Positions 1 to 8,485 are shown, counted from the first letter of the stretch. The stretch is 51,758 bases of DNA from Aliarcobacter sp. (GCA_028690445.1 JAQVBE010000019.1:1-51758); one strand, 5' to 3'. The notes: generated by a model from the letters alone, not told the origin. Program-made: numbers and translations.

Positions 1-44
1 AGTTCCATAAAAAAGCCTTTTATAATAGTGTTTTGGTCGATACA

Positions 45-50
45 ATTATA
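45..50 (-). promoter_or_regulatory. Probable -10 box for a minus-strand gene leaving the window
   Basis: On the minus strand TATAAT lies just beyond the stop of the truncated oxidoreductase. It is followed about 37 nt later by an AAGG-like motif and an ATG at positions 8-6, so a new gene probably starts there and continues outside the window. No good -35 is visible. The reading frame is too short to identify. Confidence 0.35.
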
Positions 51-61
51 TCAAAAAGTGC

Positions 62-973
62 CTATTTATGGAACTTAATGAAGCTTTTATATAGAAATTT
101 ATGATTTACTATGTGCGAAAGTTGAGTTAAATTACTTTCAAATCCAAGCATATTTGACATCTCATTTAATGGCATTGTTGAAATAATATCATTTGCGTAG
201 AATATTTTATTTTTTGTATAAATAGCCTCAATTTTATCCTGATTATATAAAAACTTTTCTACGCTTTCATTTGTAAAAATTTTCCCGCCTAAGCTTTCAA
301 ATTTATTTGCCATTTTAATAGGAAGACCACCAAAACCATATTTAGGATACCTATAACTTTTAGCATATGTTCTTGCTGTTTTCTTATTCTTAAATAAAAG
401 TTTTTTTACAACATCTTTTAAATCAAGCAAAGATATTCTTTGTCCTGCCCAATCAGCACTCAAATTTTCAGGTTCAACTCCCCAAAGTTTCTTAGTATAT
501 GGACCAAAAAAGTTTTCATACAAGGTTTTACCAAATCTTGAAATAATCCATGATTTAAAACTGCTATTATCAGGTTTTACAAATTTAAATATAATTTTAA
601 GAGTATCTATAAAAGTTCCTAAAAGAAGTTTAAGTGGGGCTGCTTTAAAAAGATTTTTAATATTTAGCGGATATTCGTATATTCTATTTTGATGTAAAAT
701 TACTGAACTTCTATTTGCAACTAACAAATCATCACCTAAAATTTTTTCAACAAAAGACAATAAAACTTCATTATTTGTAATAAATCTATGTCCTCCATAA
801 TCAAATCGGTATATTTCATCTTTAGTTTCTAAAATTTCAGTTCGACACTGCCCTCCCACCACACTCTCTTTTTCTAAAATAACTACTTTTTTACCATTTT
901 TTGATAGTTCTATTCCTGCCATTAAACCAGCAACACCTCCACCAATTATTAAAACATCATAATTATTTTGCAT
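62..973 (-). CDS. FAD-dependent amine-oxidase/UDP-galactopyranose-mutase-like oxidoreductase, C-terminally truncated
   Basis: The N-terminus has a Rossmann FAD-binding motif (GGGVAGLMAG, residues 11-20), then the E-K-E and GGQCR/GGHRF signatures seen in NAD(P)/FAD oxidoreductases of the protoporphyrinogen-oxidase/UDP-galactopyranose-mutase kind. The middle carries the FFGPYTKKLWG segment typical of the family. Related proteins usually run to about 420-500 residues and end with a second FAD-contact region; this one stops at 303, where a beta strand (LYKSFIKF) should continue. All three downstream frames stop quickly, so I see no simple one-base repair. The start overlaps the end of the FTR1 gene by 11 bp, so the two are probably co-transcribed. 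It may be a pseudogene or a shortened enzyme; the substrate is unknown. Confidence 0.75.
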   Translation of the reverse strand: MQNNYDVLIIGGGVAGLMAGIELSKNGKKVVILEKESVVGGQCRTEILETKDEIYRFDYGGHRFITNNEVLLSFVEKILGDDLLVANRSSVILHQNRIYEYPLNIKNLFKAAPLKLLLGTFIDTLKIIFKFVKPDNSSFKSWIISRFGKTLYENFFGPYTKKLWGVEPENLSADWAGQRISLLDLKDVVKKLLFKNKKTARTYAKSYRYPKYGFGGLPIKMANKFESLGGKIFTNESVEKFLYNQDKIEAIYTKNKIFYANDIISTMPLNEMSNMLGFESNLTQLSHIVNHKFLYKSFIKFHK

Positions 974-1778
974 TAGAATATGCTCTTTTCCAAAGAAATA
1001 TTGAAATACTCATATATAAAACCCAAGATAACAAATGTAGAAGAGAAGGAGAAGAGTTATATCCAAACAATGCTCTTAAAAATGTTCCAAAAAGACTTTT
1101 ATCATCCAAAATATCTGAAATATCATAAACCATAGGAACAAAAGTAGGTAATATACTACTTGCTTGCATCATTGAAATAGCACTTCCAAAAAGTCCTCCT
1201 GCAATAATAAGAATTAAAAGCCCCGTATATTTAAAAAACTCTTTTAATGGGATATTTTTAGCTCCTCTCATTAAAAGATAAACTAAAATTATCGATAAAA
1301 GCAAGCCCAACATTGCACCAATAAATCCTTCTTCTAAAGAAAAAGTTTCACTAAAAGAAAGTGAAGAAAAGAATAAAACCGTCTCAAATCCTTCTCTTAA
1401 AACAGCTAAAAAAGATAAGAAAACCATTCCTAAAATATTTCCAGTAGTTACAAGAGCTTTTAAATCTTCTTTTAGTTTCTCACTTACTTGCTTTGATTGG
1501 TTCGCCATCCATACAACCATATATGATAAAACAACTGTTGCAAATAAAAGAATAAATATCATTAAATAGTGTTGATAAAGCTCATTTTCTATTCCATAAA
1601 TCACCACTTGAAAAATATATGCAATAAACAATGACACTATTACACCAATACAAACACCCACATATATATATTTATTGTACGTTGATGCTTGAAGCCTACC
1701 AAGATATGAAAGAATAATTCCAACAATCAAAAAAGCTTCCAAACCTTCCCTAAAAGTAATTAAAAAACTTGCCAACAT
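963..1778 (-). CDS. FTR1-family high-affinity iron permease
   Basis: This 271-residue polytopic membrane protein has about seven hydrophobic segments. It carries the two REGxE iron-binding motifs of FTR1/EfeU permeases: REGLE at residues 10-14 and REGFE at 128-132. The family moves iron across the inner membrane, classically Fe3+ after oxidation by a partner. No EfeO/EfeB or multicopper oxidase gene lies alongside; the overlapping downstream gene encodes a truncated FAD oxidoreductase. A Fur-box-like sequence lies about 25-40 bp upstream of the ATG, so iron repression is expected. Family assignment is firm; whether it transports Fe2+ or Fe3+ cannot be told from sequence. Confidence 0.9.
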   Translation of the reverse strand: MLASFLITFREGLEAFLIVGIILSYLGRLQASTYNKYIYVGVCIGVIVSLFIAYIFQVVIYGIENELYQHYLMIFILLFATVVLSYMVVWMANQSKQVSEKLKEDLKALVTTGNILGMVFLSFLAVLREGFETVLFFSSLSFSETFSLEEGFIGAMLGLLLSIILVYLLMRGAKNIPLKEFFKYTGLLILIIAGGLFGSAISMMQASSILPTFVPMVYDISDILDDKSLFGTFLRALFGYNSSPSLLHLLSWVLYMSISIFLWKRAYSNAK

Positions 1779-1800
1779 TAAAAATCCTTATGAGTAACTA

Positions 1801-1817
1801 TAATAATCATTATCATT
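1801..1817. promoter_or_regulatory. Fur-box-like operator upstream of the FTR1 gene
   Basis: The plus strand reads TAATAATCATTATCATT, close to the classical Fur consensus of repeated GATAAT/ATTATC hexamers. It lies between the FTR1 start (1778) and the 3' end of acpS, where an FTR1 promoter must be. Iron-dependent repression of FTR1 is inferred. Confidence 0.6.
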
Positions 1818-1843
1818 GTATTCATAAAGTGATAAATTTTCTC

Positions 1844-2197
1844 TTAATTCTTAAAAATATTCACAACAACAGCTATTGCAAACCCAGCATCGTGAGTTAT
1901 CGAAAGATGAGATTTTTTTATATTAAACTGCTCTCTAACTTTTTTCTTATATCTAATTTTTGGATTTCCAAGTTTTCCCTTTGATATTTTTATATCATGA
2001 AAACCACAAGATGCACCAATTCCCGTTCCAATTGCTTTACTAGCAGCCTCTTTAGCAGCCCAAAAACCAGCAGCAGTTTCTGGCTTTTTTATGAGCTCAA
2101 TTTCCTTTGGATTTAAAAACTTTTCATAAGCCTTTATTCCAAACTTTTCATACATTTTTTTTATTCTATCTATTGAAGTTATATCTATACCTATCAT
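1844..2197 (-). CDS. acpS: Holo-[acyl-carrier-protein] synthase
   Basis: The 117-residue protein is the usual AcpS length. It transfers 4'-phosphopantetheine from CoA to the serine of apo-ACP, activating the carrier for fatty-acid synthesis. The N-terminal GIDITSIDRI segment (metal-binding Asp) and the WAAKEAASKAIGTG motif near residues 46-59 (catalytic Glu/Lys) are both present. The start is ATG at 2197, preceded by an AGGTTT-like site. It is divergent from the DppB-type gene, only 28 bp away. FTR1 follows on the same strand but has its own Fur-like site. Confidence 0.95.
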   Translation of the reverse strand: MIGIDITSIDRIKKMYEKFGIKAYEKFLNPKEIELIKKPETAAGFWAAKEAASKAIGTGIGASCGFHDIKISKGKLGNPKIRYKKKVREQFNIKKSHLSITHDAGFAIAVVVNIFKN

Positions 2198-2213
2198 TTA
2201 AACCTATCTTTTG

Positions 2214-2219
2214 TATAAT
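2214..2219 (+). promoter_or_regulatory. -10 box positioned for a leaderless DppB-type transcript
   Basis: A perfect TATAAT preceded by TTTTG ends only 6 nt before the ATG at 2226, and no Shine-Dalgarno sequence lies between them. If this box is used, transcription would begin at or next to the A of the start codon. A TTG at 2211 in the same frame is inside the promoter and is unlikely to be the start. Confidence 0.5.
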
Positions 2220-2225
2220 CCCAAA

Positions 2226-3185
2226 ATGAAACTATTTTTTAAAAAATTATTATACCTTATCACCATGCTTTTTATAATTAGCCTTACATCTTTTATAGCA
2301 ATAAATGCTGCTCCAAACTCTTTTTTTGCGAGTGGTGAATTAAATCCAAATATTACTCCTGAATCAATCGAGCAATTAAAAGCTATTTATGGTTTAGATA
2401 AACCTTTATATGTACAATTTTTTTCTTGGATTTATTCTATTATTCAACTTGATTTTGGTATTTCATTTGCAAGTGGAGAGATGGTAAAAGATGAGATTTT
2501 AAGCCGAATGCCTATTACTTTGATTTTAAATATTGTCTCAATGGTTTTAATATTTATAATCTCTTTATATTTTGGAATAAAATCAGCCTTAAATAAAAAC
2601 AGCTTTTTTGATAAATTCACAGGTCAATTGTCACTTTTAAGTTTTGCAATGCCCTCTTTTTATCTAGCACTTTTACTTGTACTTGTTTTTGCTATAAATT
2701 TTGAAATTTTACCAATAGCAGGACTTCATAGTGTTTCAAATGATGGAAGTTTAACTTATTATTTAGATTATGCTTGGCATTTAGTGCTTCCTATTTTTAT
2801 CATTGTTTTTGGTGGAATTGGAAGTTTGATTTTATATATTAGAGGTTTAACTATTGAAATTTTAAAATCTGATTACATCTTTTTTGCGCGTGCTAGAGGA
2901 TTAACTCAAAAACAGATTTTAAGATACTACATTTTACCAAATTTATATCCGCCAGTTATTACACTTCTTGGACTTTCACTTCCTGGAATTATTGGTGGTT
3001 CAGTAGTTCTTGAAACAATATTTTCAATAGATGGGATGGGGCTTTTATTTTATCAAAGTGCTTTAAGCCATGATTATCCTGTTATTATGGGAATTTTGAT
3101 AATTGGTGCCTTTTTGACACTAATTGGTAATATGATTGCAGATTTAGTTTTATTAAAATTAAATCCAAATTACGAAGAAAAATAA
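2226..3185 (+). CDS. DppB/OppB-type ABC transporter permease, no partner gene nearby
   Basis: The protein has about 319 residues and six hydrophobic segments, matching the DppB/OppB/GsiC inner-membrane permease family: an N-terminal helix, a large loop with the YGLDKPLYVQF motif, and the EAA-type loop with RARGLTQKQILRYYILPN that contacts the ATPase. Such permeases work as heterodimers with a DppC-type partner plus ATPases and a binding protein. None of these is adjacent; panC follows after 22 bp. I chose ATG 2226 because the upstream in-frame TTG lies within a TATAAT box. The substrate (peptide, nickel or other) cannot be deduced. Confidence 0.85.
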   Translation: MKLFFKKLLYLITMLFIISLTSFIAINAAPNSFFASGELNPNITPESIEQLKAIYGLDKPLYVQFFSWIYSIIQLDFGISFASGEMVKDEILSRMPITLILNIVSMVLIFIISLYFGIKSALNKNSFFDKFTGQLSLLSFAMPSFYLALLLVLVFAINFEILPIAGLHSVSNDGSLTYYLDYAWHLVLPIFIIVFGGIGSLILYIRGLTIEILKSDYIFFARARGLTQKQILRYYILPNLYPPVITLLGLSLPGIIGGSVVLETIFSIDGMGLLFYQSALSHDYPVIMGILIIGAFLTLIGNMIADLVLLKLNPNYEEK

Positions 3186-3207
3186 ATTTTATCATTAAGG
3201 AAAAGAG

Positions 3208-4026
3208 TTGCAAGTTTTAAAAACAATAGAAGAGTTGCAAGAAGTTAGAAAAAATATCACTGGAACTGTTGGATTTGTGCCAACAATGGGCGCTTTACAC
3301 AATGGTCACATTTCATTAATCAAACAAGCAAGAAGTGAAAATGACATTGTTATTGTTTCAATATTTGTAAATCCAACTCAGTTTTTGCCAGGCGAAGATT
3401 TAGATGCGTATCCAAGAAAAGATGAAGCAGATAAAAGAATTTGTGAAATGTGTAAAGTTGATTATGTTTTTATGCCTGAAATCTCAACTATGTATGGTAA
3501 AGAAGAGGTTTTAATAAAAGCTCCAAATAAAAGTTATATTTTAGAGGGAAAAACAAGACCTGGACATTTTGATGGAGTTTTAAGAGTTGTATTAAAACTA
3601 TTTAATTTAACACAACCAACAAATGCCTATTTTGGGAAAAAAGATGCTCAGCAACTTTCACTTATTATGCAAATGGTAAAAGATTTATTTTTACCTATAA
3701 ATATTGTTCCTTGTGATATTGTAAGAGAAGTTGATGGCTTAGCTCTTAGTTCAAGAAATGTATATTTAGACTCAACTCAAAGAGTTGATGCTTTATTAAT
3801 TTCAAAATCTTTATATATGGCTGGTTCTTTAATCGCAAGTGGAGAAAGAAGTGTAGAGGCTGTAAAAAATAAAGTTTATGAAATTATGAAAACTTTAGAT
3901 GTGGAATATGTGGCAATTGTTGATAGAGAATTTAATGAATTAAAAACTATTGAGCCTAAAAATACAATTATTTTAATTGTAGCTAGATTTGGAAATACTA
4001 GGCTACTTGATAATATTTGGCTTTAA
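3208..4026 (+). CDS. panC: Pantothenate synthetase
   Basis: PanC condenses pantoate and beta-alanine using ATP to make pantothenate, the CoA precursor. The 272-residue protein has the PTMGALHNGH signature at residues 25-34 (HxGH nucleotide-binding motif), the GKTRPGHFDGV segment, and the LSSRN motif of the KMSKS-like loop. The start is TTG, supported by AAGGAAAAG a few bases upstream; no in-frame ATG sits near the conserved N-terminus. The gene is 22 bp after the permease and probably shares its transcript. It is functionally linked with acpS, which uses CoA, though that gene is divergent. Confidence 0.95.
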   Translation: MQVLKTIEELQEVRKNITGTVGFVPTMGALHNGHISLIKQARSENDIVIVSIFVNPTQFLPGEDLDAYPRKDEADKRICEMCKVDYVFMPEISTMYGKEEVLIKAPNKSYILEGKTRPGHFDGVLRVVLKLFNLTQPTNAYFGKKDAQQLSLIMQMVKDLFLPINIVPCDIVREVDGLALSSRNVYLDSTQRVDALLISKSLYMAGSLIASGERSVEAVKNKVYEIMKTLDVEYVAIVDREFNELKTIEPKNTIILIVARFGNTRLLDNIWL

Positions 4027-4039
4027 CAATACTTTATGA

Positions 4040-4045
4040 TAAAAT
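4040..4045 (+). promoter_or_regulatory. Possible -10 box before rimO
   Basis: TAAAAT, in the context TTATGATAAAATTGC, sits 33 nt before the rimO ATG in the 51-bp gap after panC. It resembles Campylobacterota sigma-70 -10 elements, which often lack a strong -35. Weak evidence on its own. Confidence 0.35.
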
Positions 4046-4077
4046 TGCAAAAAAATTAAGATAAAAAGAATAAATAT

Positions 4078-5418
4078 ATGAAATTTTCAGTAAAAAATCC
4101 TAAAAAAACTCTACATTTAGTAAGCCTTGGTTGTACTAAAAATCTTGTAGATTCAGAGATTATGTTAGGTAAATTAAAAGATTATACAATTACAGATGAT
4201 GCAGCAAATGCTGATGTTATTATCGTGAATACATGTGGATTTATAGATAGTGCAAAACAAGAGAGTTTAAATACAATTTTTAATCTACATGATGAAAGAA
4301 AAAAAGAGTCAGTTTTAGTAATGGCTGGATGTTTAAGTGAAAGATACCAAGGTGAACTTCAAAAAGAGTTACCTGAAATTGATGTTTTCACAGGTGTTGG
4401 AGATTATGACAAAATAGATTTACTTGTACATGAAAAAAGAAGTGCCTTTTCAAATGAAGTATTTTTAGCAAGCGACGAAAATGAGAGGGTAATCACAGGT
4501 TCATCATATCATGCTTATGTAAAACTAAGTGAAGGTTGTAATCAAACTTGTTCATTTTGTGCAATTCCGTCATTTAAAGGAAAACTTCACTCAAGAACTC
4601 TTGAATCACTTGTAAAAGAAGTTAAATCACTTGTATCAAAAGGTTATGTTGATTTTTCATTTGTATCACAAGATTCATCTTCATTTTTAAGAGACCAAGA
4701 TATAAAAAATGGTCTTGAATTATTAATCGAAGAAGTTGAAAAAATCGAAGGAATTAAAACAGCAAGAATTTTATATCTTTATCCATCAACTACAACTTTA
4801 AGTTTAATAGACAAAATTGCTGACTCAAAAGTTTTTGTAAATTATTTTGACATGCCTTTACAACATATAACTCCATCAATGCTTAAAATCATGAAAAGAG
4901 GAAAAGGCGTTGAAAAACTAAATGAACTTATGAATCACATGAGAAGTAAACCAAACTCTTTTGTAAGAACTACATTTATTGCTGGACATCCTGGTGAAAC
5001 TTTAGCAGATCATGAAATTTTATGTAAATATATTGAAGATTTTAAATTTGATAGAGCAAATGTTTTCTCTTATTCAACAGAAGAAGGAACAGCAGCTGCT
5101 GAGTCTAAAGATTTAATAGATCAAGAGATTATTGATGAAAGAGCTGAAATTATTGGTGAGATAATTGCTTTAACAACTCAAGAATCACTTGAATCTGAAA
5201 TTGGAAAAACTTTTGAAGTTTATGTTGATGGTGAAAGTGAAGAACATGAATATTTATTGAGTGCAAGAAAAACAATTTGGGCACCTGATATTGATGGAGA
5301 AATTTACATCAATGACAATGAATTAGGTGAAAATGAACAAATTAAATTTGGACAAATCTACACTGTAAAAGTTACAGAACTTGTTGGAGATAAACTTCTA
5401 GCAACTGTTATTAAATAG
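4078..5418 (+). CDS. rimO: Ribosomal protein S12 methylthiotransferase RimO
   Basis: RimO is a cytosolic radical-SAM enzyme that beta-methylthiolates the conserved aspartate of ribosomal protein S12. The order of domains is complete: an N-terminal UPF0004 domain with cluster cysteines (C19, C53, C85), a radical-SAM core with CxxxCxxC (C154, C158, C161), and a C-terminal TRAM domain. The SLGCTKNLVDSE motif separates RimO from the tRNA enzyme MiaB. Length 446 is normal. tilS follows 2 bp after the stop, so both RNA/ribosome-modification genes are likely co-expressed. Confidence 0.95.
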   Translation: MKFSVKNPKKTLHLVSLGCTKNLVDSEIMLGKLKDYTITDDAANADVIIVNTCGFIDSAKQESLNTIFNLHDERKKESVLVMAGCLSERYQGELQKELPEIDVFTGVGDYDKIDLLVHEKRSAFSNEVFLASDENERVITGSSYHAYVKLSEGCNQTCSFCAIPSFKGKLHSRTLESLVKEVKSLVSKGYVDFSFVSQDSSSFLRDQDIKNGLELLIEEVEKIEGIKTARILYLYPSTTTLSLIDKIADSKVFVNYFDMPLQHITPSMLKIMKRGKGVEKLNELMNHMRSKPNSFVRTTFIAGHPGETLADHEILCKYIEDFKFDRANVFSYSTEEGTAAAESKDLIDQEIIDERAEIIGEIIALTTQESLESEIGKTFEVYVDGESEEHEYLLSARKTIWAPDIDGEIYINDNELGENEQIKFGQIYTVKVTELVGDKLLATVIK

Positions 5419-5420
5419 TT

Positions 5421-6401
5421 ATGAACTTAGATTTTAGTGCAATTCGGAATCAAAAAAATCTCCTAGCTTTTTCAGCAGGAGTTGATTCTAGTGCATTATT
5501 CTTTTTACTTCTTAAACAAAATATCCCTTTTGATATTGCTATTGTTGATTATAATCTAAGAGCTCAAAGCAAAGATGAAATCTCTTATGCAAAAGAACTA
5601 GTAATAAAATATAATAAAAAAATCTTTGTACAAGATGTAAAACTTGAAAATAACTCTAACTTTGAAAAAACAGCAAGGGATATAAGATATAAATTTTTTG
5701 AAGAAATTATCTCAGAAAACTCTTATGAAAATTTAATCACAGCGCACCAATTAAACGATAAATTAGAGTGGTTCTTTATGCAACTATCAAAAGGGGCAGG
5801 ATTAGTTGAACTTATTGGATTTAATGAATTTGAGCAAAAAGAGAATTACAAAATTTATAAACCACTTTTGAATATTACAAAAGATGAATTGGAAAATTAT
5901 TTAGAAACTAATAATCATAGATATTTTATTGATAAATCAAATTTTGATGAAAAATACAAAAGAAACTATTTTAGATATACTTTTTCTAATAAATTTTTAG
6001 AAAATTTTAGTAGTGGTGTAAAAAAATCTTTTAAATATCTACAAATTGATTTAGATTCTTTAAATATTCAAAATGTTCCAATTAAAAAAATAAAAGAATT
6101 AGAGATTTTTCTAAATCAAAATGATGATAATTTAAATATTAGAACTATTGATTTAAGTCTAAAAAAAAGAGGATTAATTCTATCAAATGCCCAAAGAAAT
6201 GAGATTTTAAAACAAAAAGAGATTACTATTTCTAAAAAAATCAATATCTCAATTTTAGAAAATTATATTTGGATTGCACCAAACTGTGATGAAATTATGG
6301 ATAAAAAATCCAAAGAGAGTTATAGAACAAATAAAATACCAAAAAATATAAGGGCTTATATTTTTTCTAAAAACATAGATTTAAAAGAATTAATTCTTTA
6401 A
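5421..6401 (+). CDS. tilS: tRNA(Ile)-lysidine synthase
   Basis: TilS converts the wobble cytidine of tRNA-Ile(CAU) to lysidine, so that it reads AUA. The PP-loop ATP pyrophosphatase motif SAGVDS is at residues 18-23, followed by the family's RDIRYKFF and NYFRYT segments. At 326 residues it is short, typical of Campylobacterota TilS lacking the full C-terminal domains. The start is 2 bp after rimO. Its 3' end overlaps the convergent flagellar gene by 12 bp, within the palindrome AAAGAATT/AATTCTTT (6384-6399). Confidence 0.93.
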   Translation: MNLDFSAIRNQKNLLAFSAGVDSSALFFLLLKQNIPFDIAIVDYNLRAQSKDEISYAKELVIKYNKKIFVQDVKLENNSNFEKTARDIRYKFFEEIISENSYENLITAHQLNDKLEWFFMQLSKGAGLVELIGFNEFEQKENYKIYKPLLNITKDELENYLETNNHRYFIDKSNFDEKYKRNYFRYTFSNKFLENFSSGVKKSFKYLQIDLDSLNIQNVPIKKIKELEIFLNQNDDNLNIRTIDLSLKKRGLILSNAQRNEILKQKEITISKKINISILENYIWIAPNCDEIMDKKSKESYRTNKIPKNIRAYIFSKNIDLKELIL

Positions 6402-6659
6402 AAATCTTTTCATTTTTTGCATTTTAACAAGTTCTAATCTTGTCTCTTCTTTGTGAGCTTTTAAAAAATTAATATTTTTAAAAAAAAGTTCTTGAAGTTT
6501 TTCTAAATCTTTTAATTCTAAATCAAAATTAGAAATAGAATCATTGCTTAAATAATTATCATACCACTTTACTAAGCTATCTGCTTTTTCAAATGACTCA
6601 AGTGAATCGATATAAATCAATTCACTTAATGCTTTTAAAGACCTGTCTCTTCTTTCCAT
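6390..6659 (-). CDS. Small helical protein downstream of fliS (possible FliT-like chaperone)
   Basis: This 89-residue, highly charged, predicted all-helical protein has no signal peptide or membrane segment. Its start lies 25 bp inside the end of fliS, so translation is probably coupled. In many bacteria the gene after fliS is fliT, a small helical chaperone for the filament cap FliD, and fliD lies just upstream here. I do not see a diagnostic FliT motif, so the assignment rests on position, size and helix content. It could equally be a Campylobacterota-specific flagellar protein. Confidence 0.6.
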   Translation of the reverse strand: MERRDRSLKALSELIYIDSLESFEKADSLVKWYDNYLSNDSISNFDLELKDLEKLQELFFKNINFLKAHKEETRLELVKMQKMKRFLKN

Positions 6660-6991
6660 GCGTCAATTAATCCTTGAGTAACTTTCATAACTTGATTAAC
6701 TGCATTGATATTATCATCAATTCCAGCACTAAATAGAGTTTCAATTTGATATAAGTATAAACCATCTAAATAATAAGCAACTTCTCCACCATCAAAATCC
6801 AATACATTTCTTAATTCATCAAAAATTGCTATTGATTTATTGATATAAGTAAACTTTGTTTCAATATTATTTTCTTCCATTGCACTTCTTACAAATGAAA
6901 GATATTTTATAAGACCCTCATAAAGTTTTAATACTAAAACATATGGATCATCTGAAATTGCATTTTGTTGATTATATACCTCTATTCCCAT
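6635..6991 (-). CDS. fliS: Flagellar secretion chaperone FliS
   Basis: FliS binds the C-terminus of flagellin in the cytoplasm, preventing early polymerisation and aiding export. The 118-residue helical protein has the family's N-terminal VYNQQNAI segment and the central LYEGLIKYLSFVRSAM helix. The start at 6991 has a good AGGAG site upstream. A 103-bp gap with a possible TATAAT separates it from fliD, so it may have its own promoter. Confidence 0.9.
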   Translation of the reverse strand: MGIEVYNQQNAISDDPYVLVLKLYEGLIKYLSFVRSAMEENNIETKFTYINKSIAIFDELRNVLDFDGGEVAYYLDGLYLYQIETLFSAGIDDNINAVNQVMKVTQGLIDAWKEETGL

Positions 6992-7051
6992 ACTTAATAA
7001 CTCCTACTAATCATTTTTATGTATCAGTATATTATATATTTGCTTAATTAT

Positions 7052-7075
7052 AAAAAAGAAAAAGAAAAAGAAAAA
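7052..7075. repeat. Short tandem AAAAAG repeat between fliD and fliS
   Basis: Nearly four copies of the hexamer AAAAAG (TTTTTC on the transcribed minus strand) lie in the fliD-fliS gap. On the minus strand the T-rich run follows a weak AGAAGGAA/TTTTTCTT pairing and may help terminate fliD transcripts. The repeat is upstream of the fliS promoter region, so length changes could alter fliS expression. That is speculation. Confidence 0.6.
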
Positions 7076-7094
7076 TTCCTTCTCTTATTCAAAA

Positions 7095-8474
7095 TTAATT
7101 CGCTGAAATTGATTGATTAATCATCATTTTTAATCCACCAAATGATGATTCCATTTGATTTATTAATGCACCATATGCACTAAATTGTAGTGCTAGTTGT
7201 TGATATTTTGCATCCAATGATTTTTCAGCTTTTACTTTAGTTTCATTTAATGTTGCTTCTCTTTTTGTCATTGAAGATTCATAAGTGTTTAATATACCAC
7301 CAGTAAATTTCATATTATCAAGAGTTTCTTTTAATGTAGTTCCTAAACCTTTTTTTTCAGCCGTTCCAAGAAATAAATCTTTTAATCCAGGCATATCTTC
7401 TTGCACTGCTTTATTAAATTTCGTACTATCAAGTATCAATCCACCATATTTGTCAAGTTCTATTCCAAAATTAAATACTGATTTATCTCCAACAGATCCA
7501 TAAGAACCAAATAATTTATCTTTTATTTCACTTGTTATACTTCTAATAGAAGATTTGTCTCCAAGCGTTGAATCAGCATTTAAAACTTCTGTTTCAATTA
7601 ATGCCACAACTTCATTATATTTAGTCACAAAATTTTTCATTAATGTTTCAACTTGAGAATTATCTTCTGTTACATTTATAGTTGAACTACCAACTTTATT
7701 TGCTGTAATTTTAAGTCCATCAACAGTTAAATTATTCGAAGATACACTATATTTAATACCATCAACTGTTGCGTCCATATCTTGAGCCGTTAACGTATGA
7801 TTAGTACTATTAATTGCTGTTCCATCTGTTGTATAACCTAAAGCTTGACTTGCTGCTCCACTAATAATTAACTTATTATCAACTCCTGATTCTTCACTTT
7901 TAATAACTAGCCTAAAAGAATCCGTCCCAACTTGTTCTACACTTGCATTCATACCTGTTTTAGCTGTTATCTCATCAGCTAATTGTTGATAAGTTTTATT
8001 TGTAGTATCAAACTCTAGTGACTTATCTAATGGATCAGTTGTAATATCACCAACATGTATAGATAGTATACCTTGATTAATTATACTATCTTTCATTGCT
8101 GCACTAACACTTTCTGATTGATAAACATCTTTTTGCGCTAGTTTAGTTACCTCAACACTTGTAAAGCCTTTTTTTAAAGCTTTTACATCAGCAGCATCAA
8201 ATGTTACTGAATCACCAGAAGTTGTTGCTGATTTTTGTTCGAATGCAGTAACTCCTCCTGAAATAAATAAATCAAAAGGTTTAATAGCATCTAATAACTC
8301 TGATACTTTTGTTTGAATACTTGCAAAAGTTACTTTTTCCTTTGTGATTTTTTCAATACTTGTTTCTATTGGTGCAACTGTTGATTTTCTTTCTGCAGTT
8401 TTTAATTTATCGATTAACTCACTATTTAAAGATGCCGCTTGACCAGAACCTAATCCTAAAACTCCATTAGCCAT
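7095..8474 (-). CDS. fliD: Flagellar hook-associated protein 2 (filament cap)
   Basis: FliD forms the distal cap that folds exported flagellin into the filament. The 459-residue protein has the FliD_N start (GLGSGQAASLNSELIDKLK), a variable middle, and the FliD_C region ending in the long coiled-coil segment with LALQFSAYGALINQMES. There is no signal peptide, as expected for a type III exported protein. It starts 11 bp after the flgK stop, in the same operon. Confidence 0.93.
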   Translation of the reverse strand: MANGVLGLGSGQAASLNSELIDKLKTAERKSTVAPIETSIEKITKEKVTFASIQTKVSELLDAIKPFDLFISGGVTAFEQKSATTSGDSVTFDAADVKALKKGFTSVEVTKLAQKDVYQSESVSAAMKDSIINQGILSIHVGDITTDPLDKSLEFDTTNKTYQQLADEITAKTGMNASVEQVGTDSFRLVIKSEESGVDNKLIISGAASQALGYTTDGTAINSTNHTLTAQDMDATVDGIKYSVSSNNLTVDGLKITANKVGSSTINVTEDNSQVETLMKNFVTKYNEVVALIETEVLNADSTLGDKSSIRSITSEIKDKLFGSYGSVGDKSVFNFGIELDKYGGLILDSTKFNKAVQEDMPGLKDLFLGTAEKKGLGTTLKETLDNMKFTGGILNTYESSMTKREATLNETKVKAEKSLDAKYQQLALQFSAYGALINQMESSFGGLKMMINQSISAN

Positions 8475-8485
8475 GATTTATCCTT

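Noticed and set aside
901..1128. Plus-strand open frame across the FTR1/oxidoreductase junction
   Set aside because: It runs antisense to two well-supported genes and lacks protein-like composition.
2211..2225. TTG start for the DppB-type permease
   Set aside because: The codons coincide with TATAAT and give no family-like residues.
6384..6399. Palindrome AAAGAATT/AATTCTTT as a terminator of tilS
   Set aside because: The stem has no loop or T-run beyond chance in AT-rich DNA and lies inside both coding ends; kept only as a remark under tilS.
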